Positions 39,692 through 48,539 of a stretch of 64,000 bases of DNA are shown here, one piece after another. The stretch's first letter is position 1; each line of letters begins with the position of its first letter. This stretch comes from Heliomarina baculiformis. GTDB lineage: Bacteria; Pseudomonadota; Alphaproteobacteria; Rhodobacterales; Rhodobacteraceae. The DNA lies in contig NZ_JAIMIC010000001.1 of the NCBI RefSeq assembly GCF_019966545.1, positions 124,001 through 188,000 of the forward strand, read 5' to 3'. A model generated the notes under the pieces. It did not search any database. It was given only the letters and a program-made list of their open reading frames with translations, and was not told where the DNA came from. The position numbers were made by a program, and so were the translations under genes.

Positions 39692-40971
39692 CAGCTCCGC
39701 CGTGCCAGCCAGTTTTCCAGACGTTCGATCAGATCTTCAGCCAGAGCTTCGTCCTCGATTTCCTGAACGGCCTCGGCCAGGAAGGCCAGCGTCAAAAGGT
39801 TGGTCGCAGCCTTTTCCGGCACACCGCGGGACCGCAGGTAGAACAGCGCGCCCTCGTCGATGGCGCCGCTGGTCGAACCATGCGAACAGGCCACGTCATC
39901 GGCATAGATCTCAAGCTCGGGTTTGGCAAGGAACTGGCTGTCGCCATCCAGAAGCAGCGATTGGCTGATCTGGTAACCGTCGGTTTTCTGCGCACCTTCC
40001 TTGACGAGAATCTTGCCCTGGAAAACGCCGGTTGCGCCGTTGCGCAGAACTTTCTTGAAGACCTGACGGCTTTCACAATTCACCGCGTCATGGGTGATGA
40101 ACACGGTGTCATCGTGGTGGAAATCACCATCGCCAACGCAGGCGCCTGCGATATGTGCAATCGCGTCGTCTCCGTTCAGTTCGATCACCGCTTCGTTCCG
40201 GGTCAGGACTCCGTTCACGGTCAGCGTAAAGGCCTTGAAAACGGATTCCTCGCCAAGACGGGCAAAAAGATGCGTCACCGCGCGCCGCTCATGGTCGCGC
40301 CCCTGGGCCCGCACAAGGTGCAGCTTGCCCGTATCGGCAATGTCGACTTCCATGCATTTGTTGAACCGTGCCGCAGCCGGACCGTTTTCGAGGATCGTCG
40401 CCTCAGCCTCGGCCTCCACGCGGATCACGTGATGCAGGATGGCATCGGAGTCTTCTTTGCCATGCGTATAGATCAGGCTGATCGGCTTGCTCGGCTTGCC
40501 GGTCACGTGGATCATCAGGCCGTCGGTTGCAAAGGCCGTGTTCAGCGCCGCGAAAGGACGCGGAACCGGCGACTGACCGCGTTTTTCGAGGACACCATAG
40601 AGATCCTTGGCCCAGTGAATGTCCTTGTCCGCGATATCCTCGAGCCGTTCGATGCTGACCCCTTCAAGGCTGAGATCGTCCGAGGCGTCGGGATCAAAGA
40701 CACCGTCAGCAAAAACGATACGCAGCCTATCGTGCGCGTCGAAAACCGGCTGCTCGTCATTGTCGAAAACCGACGCTTTCGGCGTTTCGACCTGAACCAA
40801 GGTGTCCGGGCGGGTGAATTTCCAGTATTCGTCACGCCGATCGGGCAGACCCATCTCGCGAAGGCGCTGCAGGGCATCCGCGCGCGCCGATGCCGACCAA
40901 CCGGTCTTTACAAGGTCAAAACCTTCGAGGCGCGCCTCGGTGGCTGTAATGCGTCGTTCGGCAAGCGCCAT
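39691..40971 (-). CDS. sufD: Fe-S cluster assembly protein SufD
   Basis: 426 residues. SufB/D family right-handed beta-helix scaffold partner in the SufBC2D complex. The N-terminal helical region holds REMGLPDRRDEYWKFTRPD; the beta-helix core holds the conserved HVIRVEAEAEATILENGP segment and, near the end, CSHGSTSGAIDEGALFYLRSRGVP with the functional His. It shares one base with sufC (stop and start at 40971) and one with the following gene, so translation of the set is coupled. Confidence 0.95.
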   Translation of the reverse strand: MALAERRITATEARLEGFDLVKTGWSASARADALQRLREMGLPDRRDEYWKFTRPDTLVQVETPKASVFDNDEQPVFDAHDRLRIVFADGVFDPDASDDLSLEGVSIERLEDIADKDIHWAKDLYGVLEKRGQSPVPRPFAALNTAFATDGLMIHVTGKPSKPISLIYTHGKEDSDAILHHVIRVEAEAEATILENGPAAARFNKCMEVDIADTGKLHLVRAQGRDHERRAVTHLFARLGEESVFKAFTLTVNGVLTRNEAVIELNGDDAIAHIAGACVGDGDFHHDDTVFITHDAVNCESRQVFKKVLRNGATGVFQGKILVKEGAQKTDGYQISQSLLLDGDSQFLAKPELEIYADDVACSHGSTSGAIDEGALFYLRSRGVPEKAATNLLTLAFLAEAVQEIEDEALAEDLIERLENWLARRS

Positions 40972-41726
40972 CAGACCACCTCGTTCAGGATGTCAGCATA
41001 GCCGTTATGTTCGACTTCCAGCGCCAGTTCGGGACCGCCGGATTTAATGATGCGCCCGTCGGACATGATATGCACGACGTCGGGTTTGATGTGATCCAGC
41101 AGACGCTGGTAGTGGGTGATCACCAGAAATCCGCGCCCCTCGGAGCGCAGCGCATTCACGCCATCGGCGACAAGCTTCATCGCGTCCACGTCGAGACCGG
41201 AGTCGGTTTCGTCGAGGATACACATCTTGGGTTCCAGCATCGCCATCTGAAGCACTTCGTTACGCTTCTTTTCACCACCGGAGAAACCGACGTTGACCGG
41301 GCGTTTCAGCATCTCGGCGTCGATCTTGAGTTCTTTTGCGCGGGCACGTACGAGTTTGAGGAAGTCGGTCGCGTTCATTTCCTCCTCGCCCCGCGCCTTG
41401 CGCTGCGCGTTCACGGCCGTCCGCAGGAAGGTCATGTTGCCGACGCCCGGAATTTCGACCGGATACTGAAACGCAAGGAAAAGACCGGCGGCAGCGCGCT
41501 CTTCAGGCTCAAGATCCAGAAGATCCTGCCCTTCCAGCATCGCCGAACCTTCGGTGACTTCATAACCGTCGCGACCGGACAGCACATAGGAAAGCGTCGA
41601 CTTGCCTGACCCGTTCGGCCCCATGATGGCATGGACCTTTCCGGCTTCCACCGAAAGATCGACACCCTTCAGGATCTGCTTGTCTTCTTCTTCGAGTTTT
41701 ACGTGCAGGTTTTTGATTTCGAGCAT
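40971..41726 (-). CDS. sufC: Fe-S cluster assembly ATPase SufC
   Basis: 251 residues from the ATG at 41726; the frame extends to 41768 without need. ABC-type ATPase of the SufBC2D complex: Walker A GPNGSGKST (about 34-42), Q-loop LAFQYPVEIPGV, signature SGGEKKRNE (about 153), Walker B CILDETDSGLD, switch His in VITHYQRLL. Typical SufC length. 93 bases separate it from the preceding small membrane-protein gene. Confidence 0.96.
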   Translation of the reverse strand: MLEIKNLHVKLEEEDKQILKGVDLSVEAGKVHAIMGPNGSGKSTLSYVLSGRDGYEVTEGSAMLEGQDLLDLEPEERAAAGLFLAFQYPVEIPGVGNMTFLRTAVNAQRKARGEEEMNATDFLKLVRARAKELKIDAEMLKRPVNVGFSGGEKKRNEVLQMAMLEPKMCILDETDSGLDVDAMKLVADGVNALRSEGRGFLVITHYQRLLDHIKPDVVHIMSDGRIIKSGGPELALEVEHNGYADILNEVV

Positions 41727-41819
41727 TTTTCTCTCATACGGCTGGCACCCGCGCATCCGGAGATACACGGGGCAAAGTTGCGTTCAGTTCTTCTCGCCGC
41801 AGTGGAGCGGCGAGACAAT

Positions 41820-42302
41820 TCAGTAGGAAACGATCGGTGGCGTGCGCAAACCCGCCTGTATCAACATGTTGTCCAGATGTTCGGGCGAATAGAGCGCCAT
41901 CCAGAGATCCGGAAAAAGCCAGGCAAGATAGGCTTCGCCCAGATACGTGGCGATTAACCCGGCTGCGAGCCCGATGACATGCGGTTTGTCCCGCATCCCC
42001 AGCCCGATCATGATGACGAACAACAGGCCGCCGGCGATCGCAAACGGTCCGACCGATCCCAGTATCTTGAGGAAGAAGCTGGTTTCGCCCTGTGTCTGAA
42101 ACGAAATCACATTGGCTGCGAGCAGCACGAGTAATCCGGTCACGAATGCCAGAATGCATGCGAACGGCACCCTTCTGTCGGTTGCGCCCGAAGGCAGCTT
42201 GGTCTGGCTGCCCGTATTCGCGGCGACATGCGGCTCGGGTTCGCGCGTCCGTATACGTTCCAGACGTGCCTCGAACTGCTGTTTCTGATAGCTTTCTTCC
42301 AT
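41820..42302 (-). CDS. small membrane protein between sufB and sufC
   Basis: 160 residues from the ATG at 42302. N-terminal 55 residues hydrophilic with a coiled-coil-like start (EESYQKQQFEARLERIRTRE), then four helices (VPFACILAFVTGLLVLLAANVI, FFLKILGSVGPFAIAGGLLFVIMIGLGM, VIGLAAGLIATYLGEAYLAWLF). No family recognised; genes like this are common in suf operons of Rhodobacterales. It follows the hairpin after sufB, so its expression may be lower than that of sufB. Confidence 0.72.
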   Translation of the reverse strand: MEESYQKQQFEARLERIRTREPEPHVAANTGSQTKLPSGATDRRVPFACILAFVTGLLVLLAANVISFQTQGETSFFLKILGSVGPFAIAGGLLFVIMIGLGMRDKPHVIGLAAGLIATYLGEAYLAWLFPDLWMALYSPEHLDNMLIQAGLRTPPIVSY

Positions 42303-42477
42303 GGCACAGGTATTCCCGGACAGGTCGCGTTGAAGCGAACCCTGCGCAGGAAATCTGACGCGAGTTTGACGCTCGTACGGCCAGCATTTGCAAGCTGTTA
42401 TCCATGATCCCATTGGGCATCAGACGCTTCCTCGGCATCGTCCAGACGGCGGGACAAATTTTATCGAAAAATTTGCC

Positions 42478-42499
42478 AAAAATCTTCGAGAAGATTTTT
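42478..42499 (-). terminator. hairpin directly after sufB (partial terminator or attenuator)
   Basis: On the minus strand AAAATCTTC-TC-GAAGATTTT forms a 9-base stem overlapping the sufB stop codon (TAA at 42500-42498), followed by TTGGC, then a second AT-rich hairpin (AAATTTT-TCGAT-AAAATTT at 42473-42455). It lies inside the suf operon, so partial termination would make more SufB than SufC/SufD/SufS. Confidence 0.5.
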
Positions 42500-44021
42500 A
42501 CCCGACGGACCCTTCCAGTGAGATCGCAACAAGCTGCTGCGCTTCCATCGCGAACTCCATCGGCAGCGCCTGCAGCACATCCTTGCAGAAACCGTTCACG
42601 ACAAGCGCCACGGCTTCTTCCTCGTCCATGCCACGCGAGCGACAATAGAACATCTGGTCATCGTCCACTTTCGAGGTCGTCGCCTCGTGTTCGACCCGGG
42701 CCGAGTTGTTCTTGACCTCGATGTAAGGCACCGTATGCGCCCCGCATTGATCGCCGATCAGAAGGCTGTCGCATTGCGTGTAATTGCGTGCGTTCTGGGC
42801 TTTGGGATGCATGGAAACCAGCCCGCGGTAGGTGTTCTGCGCATGGCCGGCGCTGATGCCTTTGGACACGATCCGGCTCTTGGTGTTCTTGCCAAGGTGG
42901 ATCATCTTGGTGCCCGTATCGGCCTGCTGGTAGTTGTTCGCGATGGCGATCGAATAGAACTCGCCCTGGCTGTCATCGCCACGCAAGATACAGGACGGAT
43001 ATTTCCACGTCACGGCAGAACCGGTCTCCACCTGCGTCCACATTACCTTGGCACGGTCGCCCCGGCAATCGGCACGCTTGGTCACGAAATTGTAGATCCC
43101 GCCCTTGCCGTTTTCATCGCCGGGATACCAGTTTTGCACCGTGGAGTATTTCACCTCGGCGTCTTCCTCGACGATGATCTCGACCACGGCCGCGTGCAGC
43201 TGCGCGATATCGCGCGCCGGTGCCGTGCAACCTTCGAGATAGGACACGTAGGAACCCTTGTCCGCGATGATCAATGTACGCTCGAACTGACCCGTATTCT
43301 CGGCATTGATCCGGAAATAGGTGCTCAGCTCCATCGGGCAACGCACGCCCGGCGGCACATAGACGAACGAGCCATCCGAGAAAACTGCCGAGTTCAGCGT
43401 GGCGTAAAAATTGTCGGAAACAGGCACGACCGAGCCGAGGTATTTCTTGACCAGATCCGGGTATTCGCGGATCGCTTCCGAGATTGAGCAGAAGATCACG
43501 CCTGCCTTTTTCAGCTCGGCTTGGAACGTCGTACCCACGGAAACCGAATCGAACACGGCATCCACCGCGACCTTGCGCCCTTCGGCAGGCGCTTCCTCGG
43601 CCCCTTCGACGCCCGCGAGGATCATCTGTTCCTTGAGCGGAATGCCGAGTTTTTCATAGGTCGCCAGCAACTTGGGATCTACCTCGTCCAGCGACTTCGG
43701 CTTGACCTCCATCGACTTGGGACGTGCGTAATAATACTGGTCCTGAAAGTCGATTTCAGGATAGTCGACCATCGCCCAGTCGGGTTCTTTCTTGGTCAGC
43801 CAACGTTCATAAGCCTCAAGACGCCATTCGGTCATCCACGCGGGCTCGTCGTTCTTTTCAGAAATCAGGCGGACGATATCGGGGGTCAGGCCCTTGGGCG
43901 CGTACTCCATCTCGATATCGGTGTTCCAGCCGTGTTTATACGCACCGCCGACCTCGCGTACTGCGTCAACCGTATCCTGGTCGACGCCTTCCTTTACCTG
44001 TGTCTGGTCCAATGCGGCCAT
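42498..44021 (-). CDS. sufB: Fe-S cluster assembly scaffold SufB
   Basis: 507 residues from the ATG at 44021, with GGAGAG 5 bases upstream. Main scaffold of SufBC2D on which the cluster is built. Recognised by [18 protein letters not shown] near the N-terminus, [60 protein letters not shown] (sulfur-accepting Cys region) and the C-terminal [28 protein letters not shown]. Starts 17 bases after the iscS-like gene; followed by an intra-operon hairpin. Confidence 0.97.
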   Translation of the reverse strand: MAALDQTQVKEGVDQDTVDAVREVGGAYKHGWNTDIEMEYAPKGLTPDIVRLISEKNDEPAWMTEWRLEAYERWLTKKEPDWAMVDYPEIDFQDQYYYARPKSMEVKPKSLDEVDPKLLATYEKLGIPLKEQMILAGVEGAEEAPAEGRKVAVDAVFDSVSVGTTFQAELKKAGVIFCSISEAIREYPDLVKKYLGSVVPVSDNFYATLNSAVFSDGSFVYVPPGVRCPMELSTYFRINAENTGQFERTLIIADKGSYVSYLEGCTAPARDIAQLHAAVVEIIVEEDAEVKYSTVQNWYPGDENGKGGIYNFVTKRADCRGDRAKVMWTQVETGSAVTWKYPSCILRGDDSQGEFYSIAIANNYQQADTGTKMIHLGKNTKSRIVSKGISAGHAQNTYRGLVSMHPKAQNARNYTQCDSLLIGDQCGAHTVPYIEVKNNSARVEHEATTSKVDDDQMFYCRSRGMDEEEAVALVVNGFCKDVLQALPMEFAMEAQQLVAISLEGSVG

Positions 44022-44037
44022 CTGGTCTCTCCTAACC

Positions 44038-45081
44038 TCACGCAACGCGCGCGTGATGTTTCTTTTCCTTGCTCAGCCACGCATCGACAAAGCGTGATAT
44101 GTCTTCTTCCGTCGTGTCCGTGCCAAGCGATACACGTATGGCACTCGACGCTGTTTCTTCGTCGTATCCCATCGCGCGTAACACTCGGCTCGCCCGAACT
44201 TTTCCGCTGGAACAGGCGGAACCGGCGCTGATTGCGAATCCGGCCAGATCCATCTGCATGACTTGCGTTTCGCCTTTCCAGCCGGGCACGGCAAGACATG
44301 ACGTGTTCGGCAAGCGCGGCGACTCTTTCCCGACAAAAATAATGTTCTTTGCCGAAGCCTCAAGTGCCTTTTCTAGAATATTTCTAAGTTCGGCCACTCG
44401 TTCCCACGCGCCATCGGCCAGTTCGCGCGCTGCAGCTTCGGCAGCGGCGGCGAAACCAGCGATGCCGATCACGTTCTCTGTCCCCGAGCGTCGGCCCATT
44501 TCCTGACCGCCACCACGAATCCGTGCCTCGACCTCTGTACCGCGCTTGACCACAAGTGCGCCTACGCCTTTCGGTCCGCCAAGTTTATGAGCGGAGACAA
44601 GCGCCATCTCGGCCTCAAGCCAGTTAAAGGCCACGGGCAGTTTGCCAAAAGCCTGCGTCGCGTCCGTGAGAGCCAACCTCGACGGCAGCTTTTGAACAAC
44701 ACCGGTTTCAGAATTTGCGACTTGAAGCACGGTGTTGCCCGGATCCGTAACGCTTACCTGCCCGTCCGAGGCAACAGGCAGATCCGCCGTGATCCAGGCG
44801 CCAACCGCATCATGTTCTATGTCCCCGCCGTGCAGATCGCGCCCTGCGCAGGCAAGCGCCGCCGATTCGGTGGCGCTTGACGTGAAAACGATGTCTGCGC
44901 CATCCGCGCCAAAGGCACTCGCCACCTGTGCCCGCGCCCGTTCGACCAGCGATTTCGCGGCGCGGCCCTCGGCGTGGACCGAGGACGGGTTCCCGACGAT
45001 ATCCATCGCCTCGATCATCGCCGCCCGCGCCTCGGGGCGCAGTGGCGCTGTCGCGTTGTGATCGAGATAAATGCGTTTCAC
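44038..45081 (-). CDS. cysteine desulfurase, IscS/NifS type
   Basis: 347 residues, shorter than E. coli IscS (404), as usual in this operon type. Type I PLP desulfurase: [14 protein letters not shown] at the N-terminus, PLP lysine in [12 protein letters not shown] (about 170), [14 protein letters not shown] and the mobile catalytic loop [18 protein letters not shown] (Cys near 290). The operon therefore encodes two desulfurases, this one and SufS. It lies between iscR and sufB. A box resembling the IscR operator occurs inside its coding sequence at 44373-44387. Confidence 0.93.
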   Translation of the reverse strand: MKRIYLDHNATAPLRPEARAAMIEAMDIVGNPSSVHAEGRAAKSLVERARAQVASAFGADGADIVFTSSATESAALACAGRDLHGGDIEHDAVGAWITADLPVASDGQVSVTDPGNTVLQVANSETGVVQKLPSRLALTDATQAFGKLPVAFNWLEAEMALVSAHKLGGPKGVGALVVKRGTEVEARIRGGGQEMGRRSGTENVIGIAGFAAAAEAAARELADGAWERVAELRNILEKALEASAKNIIFVGKESPRLPNTSCLAVPGWKGETQVMQMDLAGFAISAGSACSSGKVRASRVLRAMGYDEETASSAIRVSLGTDTTEEDISRFVDAWLSKEKKHHARVA

Positions 45082-45123
45082 CGCGCCCCCGTTGGCATTG
45101 CCTGCGTTGCGACCAGTTCCGGA

Positions 45124-45582
45124 TTATTCGTCAACGACATCGAACAGCCCCGGCACAGCCGGACAAGGCGCCAATTCATTCGTGACGACATCGGAAAGGC
45201 GGGTCTGGTGCAGGAACACGTAGACATGGGCGCTTAGCCCCTGCCAGAGCCGGTTCGTCAGCGATTGCGCACGACTGCCGGAGGACCCGCCCGAAGCGCC
45301 CGCGCCTTTGTGCATGGCGTCCACGGTTTCATCCACCGCCGCCAGCACTTCGACGATGCGAATGTCGGATGCCGGGCGCGCGAGGCGATAGCCGCCGCCG
45401 GGCCCGCGAACCGAGGTGACAAGCTCGCGACGACGCAATTTCACAAAGAGCTGCTCAAGATAAGGCAGGGAAATTTTTTGCCGTTGCGAGATGTCGCTGA
45501 GGTTCACCAGAGTACCTTCCGGTTGCAGCGCGATATCGGCTAGCGCGACCATCGCGTATCTTCCCTTGGTAGAAAGTTTCAC
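45124..45582 (-). CDS. iscR: Rrf2 family iron-sulfur regulator IscR (cysteine-poor type)
   Basis: 152 residues, GTG start at 45582 with GGAGAA 8 bases upstream. Rrf2 winged helix: KLSTKGRYAMVALADIALQ, ISQRQKISLPYLEQLFVKLRR (recognition helix) and the wing VRGPGGGYRLARP. In E. coli IscR three cysteines bind the cluster; at the matching place this protein has AMHKGAGASGGSSGSRAQS with none, and its only cysteine is in ELAPCPAVPG near the C-terminus. A one-cysteine IscR has been described in Rhodobacter sphaeroides. First gene of the suf operon; a palindrome over its -10 suggests autoregulation. Confidence 0.92.
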   Translation of the reverse strand: MKLSTKGRYAMVALADIALQPEGTLVNLSDISQRQKISLPYLEQLFVKLRRRELVTSVRGPGGGYRLARPASDIRIVEVLAAVDETVDAMHKGAGASGGSSGSRAQSLTNRLWQGLSAHVYVFLHQTRLSDVVTNELAPCPAVPGLFDVVDE

Positions 45583-45681
45583 CCGATCTTCTCCAAATCT
45601 GAGCTGCAACGCGAAAACATTGACGTTTCCCTAAGCAGTGCGTATTTGCCATGACGATGCGGGGGTCTCCCGCCCACAGAA

Positions 45682-45718
45682 TTAGAACCGTTCTAAGGTG
45701 CCCTAGCGAATTCGTCAA
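45682..45718 (-). promoter_or_regulatory. iscR-suf promoter with overlapping palindromic operator
   Basis: On the minus strand -35 TTGACG (45718-45713), 17 bases, -10 TAGAAC (45695-45690). The -10 is inside the perfect palindrome TTAGAAC-C-GTTCTAA (45682-45696), which fits the iron box described for Rhodobacterales and associated with IscR. A repressor bound here would block the -10 directly. The leader to the iscR start is about 100 bases. Confidence 0.75.
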
Positions 45719-45765
45719 GAATGCCGCGCGACGCCTGGTCGAAAAGAGACAGGATCCAACTGCCC

Positions 45766-46419
45766 ATGCCCGAGGTCATTTTTCCCGGACCCGAAGGCCG
45801 CCTGGAAGGCCGCTATCACCCGCAAAAAGAAAAAGACGCCCCCATCGCAATCGTATTGCATCCGCATCCCCAGTTCGGCGGGACGATGAACAACAAGGTC
45901 GTCTATAACCTGCACTACGCGTTTTACAACATGGGCTTTACCGTGCTGCGCTTCAATTTCCGTGGTGTCGGACGCAGCCAGGGTGAGTATGACCAGGGCA
46001 TCGGTGAATTGTCCGATGCAGCCTCGGCGCTAGACTACCTGCAATCGATGAACAACAACTCCAAGCATTGCTGGGTTGCCGGGTTCTCTTTCGGTGCTTG
46101 GATCGGCATGCAGCTGCTGATGCGCCGTCCGGAAATCACCGGGTTCATCTCGGTCAGTCCGCCGGCAAACATGTACGATTTCTCCTTCCTTGCCCCCTGC
46201 CCGTCTTCGGGCCTGATCATCAACGGCAGCGCCGACCGTGTCGCGCCGCCTGCGGATACCGTTTCGCTCGTCTCCAAGCTGCACGAGCAAAAAGGCATCA
46301 CGATCACCCATGAAGAAGTGCCTGGCGCGGATCATTTTTTCCAGGATCAGCATATGGATACGATGATCGGCACGGTGTCTGACTACGTTAAACGCCGCCT
46401 GACTGAAACCACGCGCTGA
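45766..46419 (+). CDS. alpha/beta hydrolase (COG2945-like)
   Basis: 217 residues from the ATG at 45766 (AGGA upstream); the frame is open to 45721, but that would overlap the iscR promoter. Alpha/beta-hydrolase fold: oxyanion region LHPHPQFGGTMNNKVV (about 30-45), RFNFRGVGRSQGEYD (about 64-78), nucleophile elbow GFSFGAWIG (about 107-115), acid in NGSADRVAPP (about 159) and His in PGADHFFQDQH (about 190). No export signal. Substrate unknown. Starts a three-gene set with the small gene at 46421 and the HD gene. Confidence 0.88.
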   Translation: MPEVIFPGPEGRLEGRYHPQKEKDAPIAIVLHPHPQFGGTMNNKVVYNLHYAFYNMGFTVLRFNFRGVGRSQGEYDQGIGELSDAASALDYLQSMNNNSKHCWVAGFSFGAWIGMQLLMRRPEITGFISVSPPANMYDFSFLAPCPSSGLIINGSADRVAPPADTVSLVSKLHEQKGITITHEEVPGADHFFQDQHMDTMIGTVSDYVKRRLTETTR

Positions 46420-46420
46420 T

Positions 46421-46663
46421 ATGTCGAGCGTCGAGACAATCGCCTCCAGACTGGCCGACGACACGATGGCCGCGATGAAAGAGACGGGCGAAGACCGGCT
46501 CTACACCGAGGTCGCGGCCGTTCTCGGCGCATCCTCGCAGACGCTTGAAGAAGCGTATCTGACGGAAATCCGGGTACGGCTGGCCGAAGTGACGGCCCGC
46601 CGCTTTCTCGAGGAAAAACTGGCGACCTCTCGCGACAAGGCGACCGGACAGGCACCGGGATAA
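46421..46663 (+). CDS. conserved small helical protein
   Basis: 80 residues starting one base after the hydrolase stop. All helical and acidic (VETIASRLADDTMAAMKETGEDRLYTEV, SSQTLEEAYLTEIRVRLAEVTARRFLEEKL). No family recognised. Its tight spacing between the hydrolase and the HD gene (6 bases) and GC-rich coding pattern support it as a real gene. Confidence 0.72.
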   Translation: MSSVETIASRLADDTMAAMKETGEDRLYTEVAAVLGASSQTLEEAYLTEIRVRLAEVTARRFLEEKLATSRDKATGQAPG

Positions 46664-46669
46664 CAGCGG

Positions 46670-47263
46670 ATGAGCGAGCGAATCGAAGCGCAGATCGCTT
46701 TCCTGAAAGAGGCAGACCAGCTTAAGTCCGTGTTGAGAGCCTCGCGCCTCATCGACGGGTCGCGTCGCGAGAACTCGGCGGAACACAGCTGGCATATCAT
46801 GCTTTACGCGATGGTCCTTGGCGAACATGCAGGGCCCGAGGTTAGTGTTCCGCGCGTTTTGCGGATGCTACTGCTGCACGACATCGTCGAGATCGACGCA
46901 GGTGACGCCCCCATTCATGGCACGGTCGATCACGCAGCCATGGCCGCCAAGGAAGAAGCCGCCGCCGAACGTCTCTTTGGCCTTTTGCCAGAGGATCAGG
47001 CGCAGGAATATCTCGAGATCTGGCGGGAATTCGAAGCTGCCGAGACTCCGGATGCGCGTTTTGCCAAGGCAATCGACCGTGTGCAGACGCCGGTGGCCAA
47101 TCTGGCGAATGGCGGCGGCACATGGGCCGAGTATAACGTCACGCTCGACCAGCTTGATCAGCGGGTCGGCACGCCGATAAGCGCGGGCGCTCCCGGACTC
47201 TGGCACTGGCTGCGCCCCAAGCTCGCAGCATTTTTCGACAAAAACGCTAGCTCCTCAGAATAG
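46670..47263 (+). CDS. HD-domain phosphohydrolase (YfbR/5'-deoxynucleotidase-like)
   Basis: 197 residues. HD metal ligands in order: H in ENSAEHSWHI (about 37-46), HD in LRMLLLHDIVEIDAGD (about 70), and D in FAKAIDRVQTP (about 139). Layout (LIDGSRRENSAEHSWH) matches the YfbR/HDDC2 group, which dephosphorylates deoxynucleoside monophosphates. Its 3' end overlaps the convergent radical-SAM gene by 9 bases. Confidence 0.9.
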   Translation: MSERIEAQIAFLKEADQLKSVLRASRLIDGSRRENSAEHSWHIMLYAMVLGEHAGPEVSVPRVLRMLLLHDIVEIDAGDAPIHGTVDHAAMAAKEEAAAERLFGLLPEDQAQEYLEIWREFEAAETPDARFAKAIDRVQTPVANLANGGGTWAEYNVTLDQLDQRVGTPISAGAPGLWHWLRPKLAAFFDKNASSSE

Positions 47264-48334
47264 GTCCAGCTGGTCGCCTGCTTGCGGTGGCAGACGAAAC
47301 AAATCGGTTCGCAAACCGGGCTGCGTTTCATCAAGACCCAGCCGAGAAGCTGCCGCCTTGAACCGCTTTGCAATCATCTCTGCATAGATCCCCTCGCCAC
47401 GCATCCGATGGGACCAGCGGGGATCGTAATCTTTGCCGCCGTGCATTTCGCGCAGGCGGGCCATGACCTTGGCGGCCCTGCCCGGCTGATGTTCGGCCAG
47501 CCATTCCTTCCACAAGCCCGAAACCTCGCGCGGCAGACGCAGCATGATCCAGCTTGCCGCGACCGCCCCGGCCTCCTTTGCCGCCTTGAGCATGTTTTCC
47601 AGTTCGTGATCGGTCAGCCCCGGCACAAGGGGCGAGGTCATGACCCGCACCGGAATACCCGCGCGCGACAAGGTTTCGATGATTCTCAACCGCCGCTCCG
47701 GGCCCGGTGCCCGCGGTTCCATCCGTCGTGACAAATCCGGGTCCAGCGTTGTCAGAGAAATGCCGACTCGCAGCAGGCCAAGCTCCGCCATGGGCGCAAG
47801 GAGATCGAGGTCACTTTCGATCAATGCGCCTTTGGTGACGATCGCAACCGGGTGCCGGAATTCGGACAGGACCTCAAGGCAGTCACGCATGATGTGATGC
47901 TTCGCTTCGACGGGCTGGTAGGGATCGGTATTCGTCCCGATTGCAATCGGTGCCACCTGATAGCGCTTTGCCCTCAGCTCTTTGCGAAGCGTTTCGGCCG
48001 CATTCGGGCGCGCGATCAGCCGGGTTTCGAAATCAAGACCTGCGGAGAGGCCTAGATAGGCATGCGTCGGCCGCGCAAAACAATAGATGCAGCCGTGCTC
48101 GCATCCCCGATATGGGTTGATCGAACGGTCAAAAGACAGATCCGGCGAGCGGTTGTAGGTGATCAGACTTCGCACTTGCTCCATCGTCACCTGCGTCTTG
48201 AAGGCGGGCAAGGGTTCGGGAATATCCCAGCCATCCCAAGTATCAGCGCGCCCAAGCTCATACCGGCCCGGCTGATTGCTGGGCGCGCCACGCGCCTTTC
48301 GACGCTCGGGCTGAATGGGAACTGATGCCGACAT
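47255..48334 (-). CDS. PA0069 family radical SAM protein
   Basis: 359 residues from the ATG at 48334. The radical SAM cluster is CEHGCIYC (in NPYRGCEHGCIYCFARPTH, about 80-98), a CX3CX2C motif. Similar to spore-photoproduct-lyase-like proteins. The N-terminus (RRKARGAPSNQPGRYE) and the C-terminal segment WSHRMRGEGIYAEMI are typical of this group, whose substrate is unknown. The 205 bases to the corrinoid gene on the other strand are AT-rich and hold both promoters. Confidence 0.9.
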   Translation of the reverse strand: MSASVPIQPERRKARGAPSNQPGRYELGRADTWDGWDIPEPLPAFKTQVTMEQVRSLITYNRSPDLSFDRSINPYRGCEHGCIYCFARPTHAYLGLSAGLDFETRLIARPNAAETLRKELRAKRYQVAPIAIGTNTDPYQPVEAKHHIMRDCLEVLSEFRHPVAIVTKGALIESDLDLLAPMAELGLLRVGISLTTLDPDLSRRMEPRAPGPERRLRIIETLSRAGIPVRVMTSPLVPGLTDHELENMLKAAKEAGAVAASWIMLRLPREVSGLWKEWLAEHQPGRAAKVMARLREMHGGKDYDPRWSHRMRGEGIYAEMIAKRFKAAASRLGLDETQPGLRTDLFRLPPQAGDQLDLF

Positions 48335-48539
48335 ACTTAAACATTTAGAACAAATAGAGAACAAATGCAATAATTCGAGCGGCACGGATAAACAACTTGA
48401 TTACCTCGATCGGTCAATAAGAAGATTGGTCGGAAGCGAAGCGATCAGTGTCGCAAATATTACAGCCGCATTCTTCGGTTCGCGCAAAAAGCGGGAAATC
48501 GCGGGGCATGTCGCCTCACGTTAAATCAAGGTTTCGCCC

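Noticed and set aside
48315-48524. A 69-codon plus-strand frame between the radical-SAM and corrinoid genes
   Set aside because: It begins inside the radical-SAM gene's start, has no ribosome site or recognised domain and lies in AT-rich promoter DNA. It cannot be fully excluded as a small gene.
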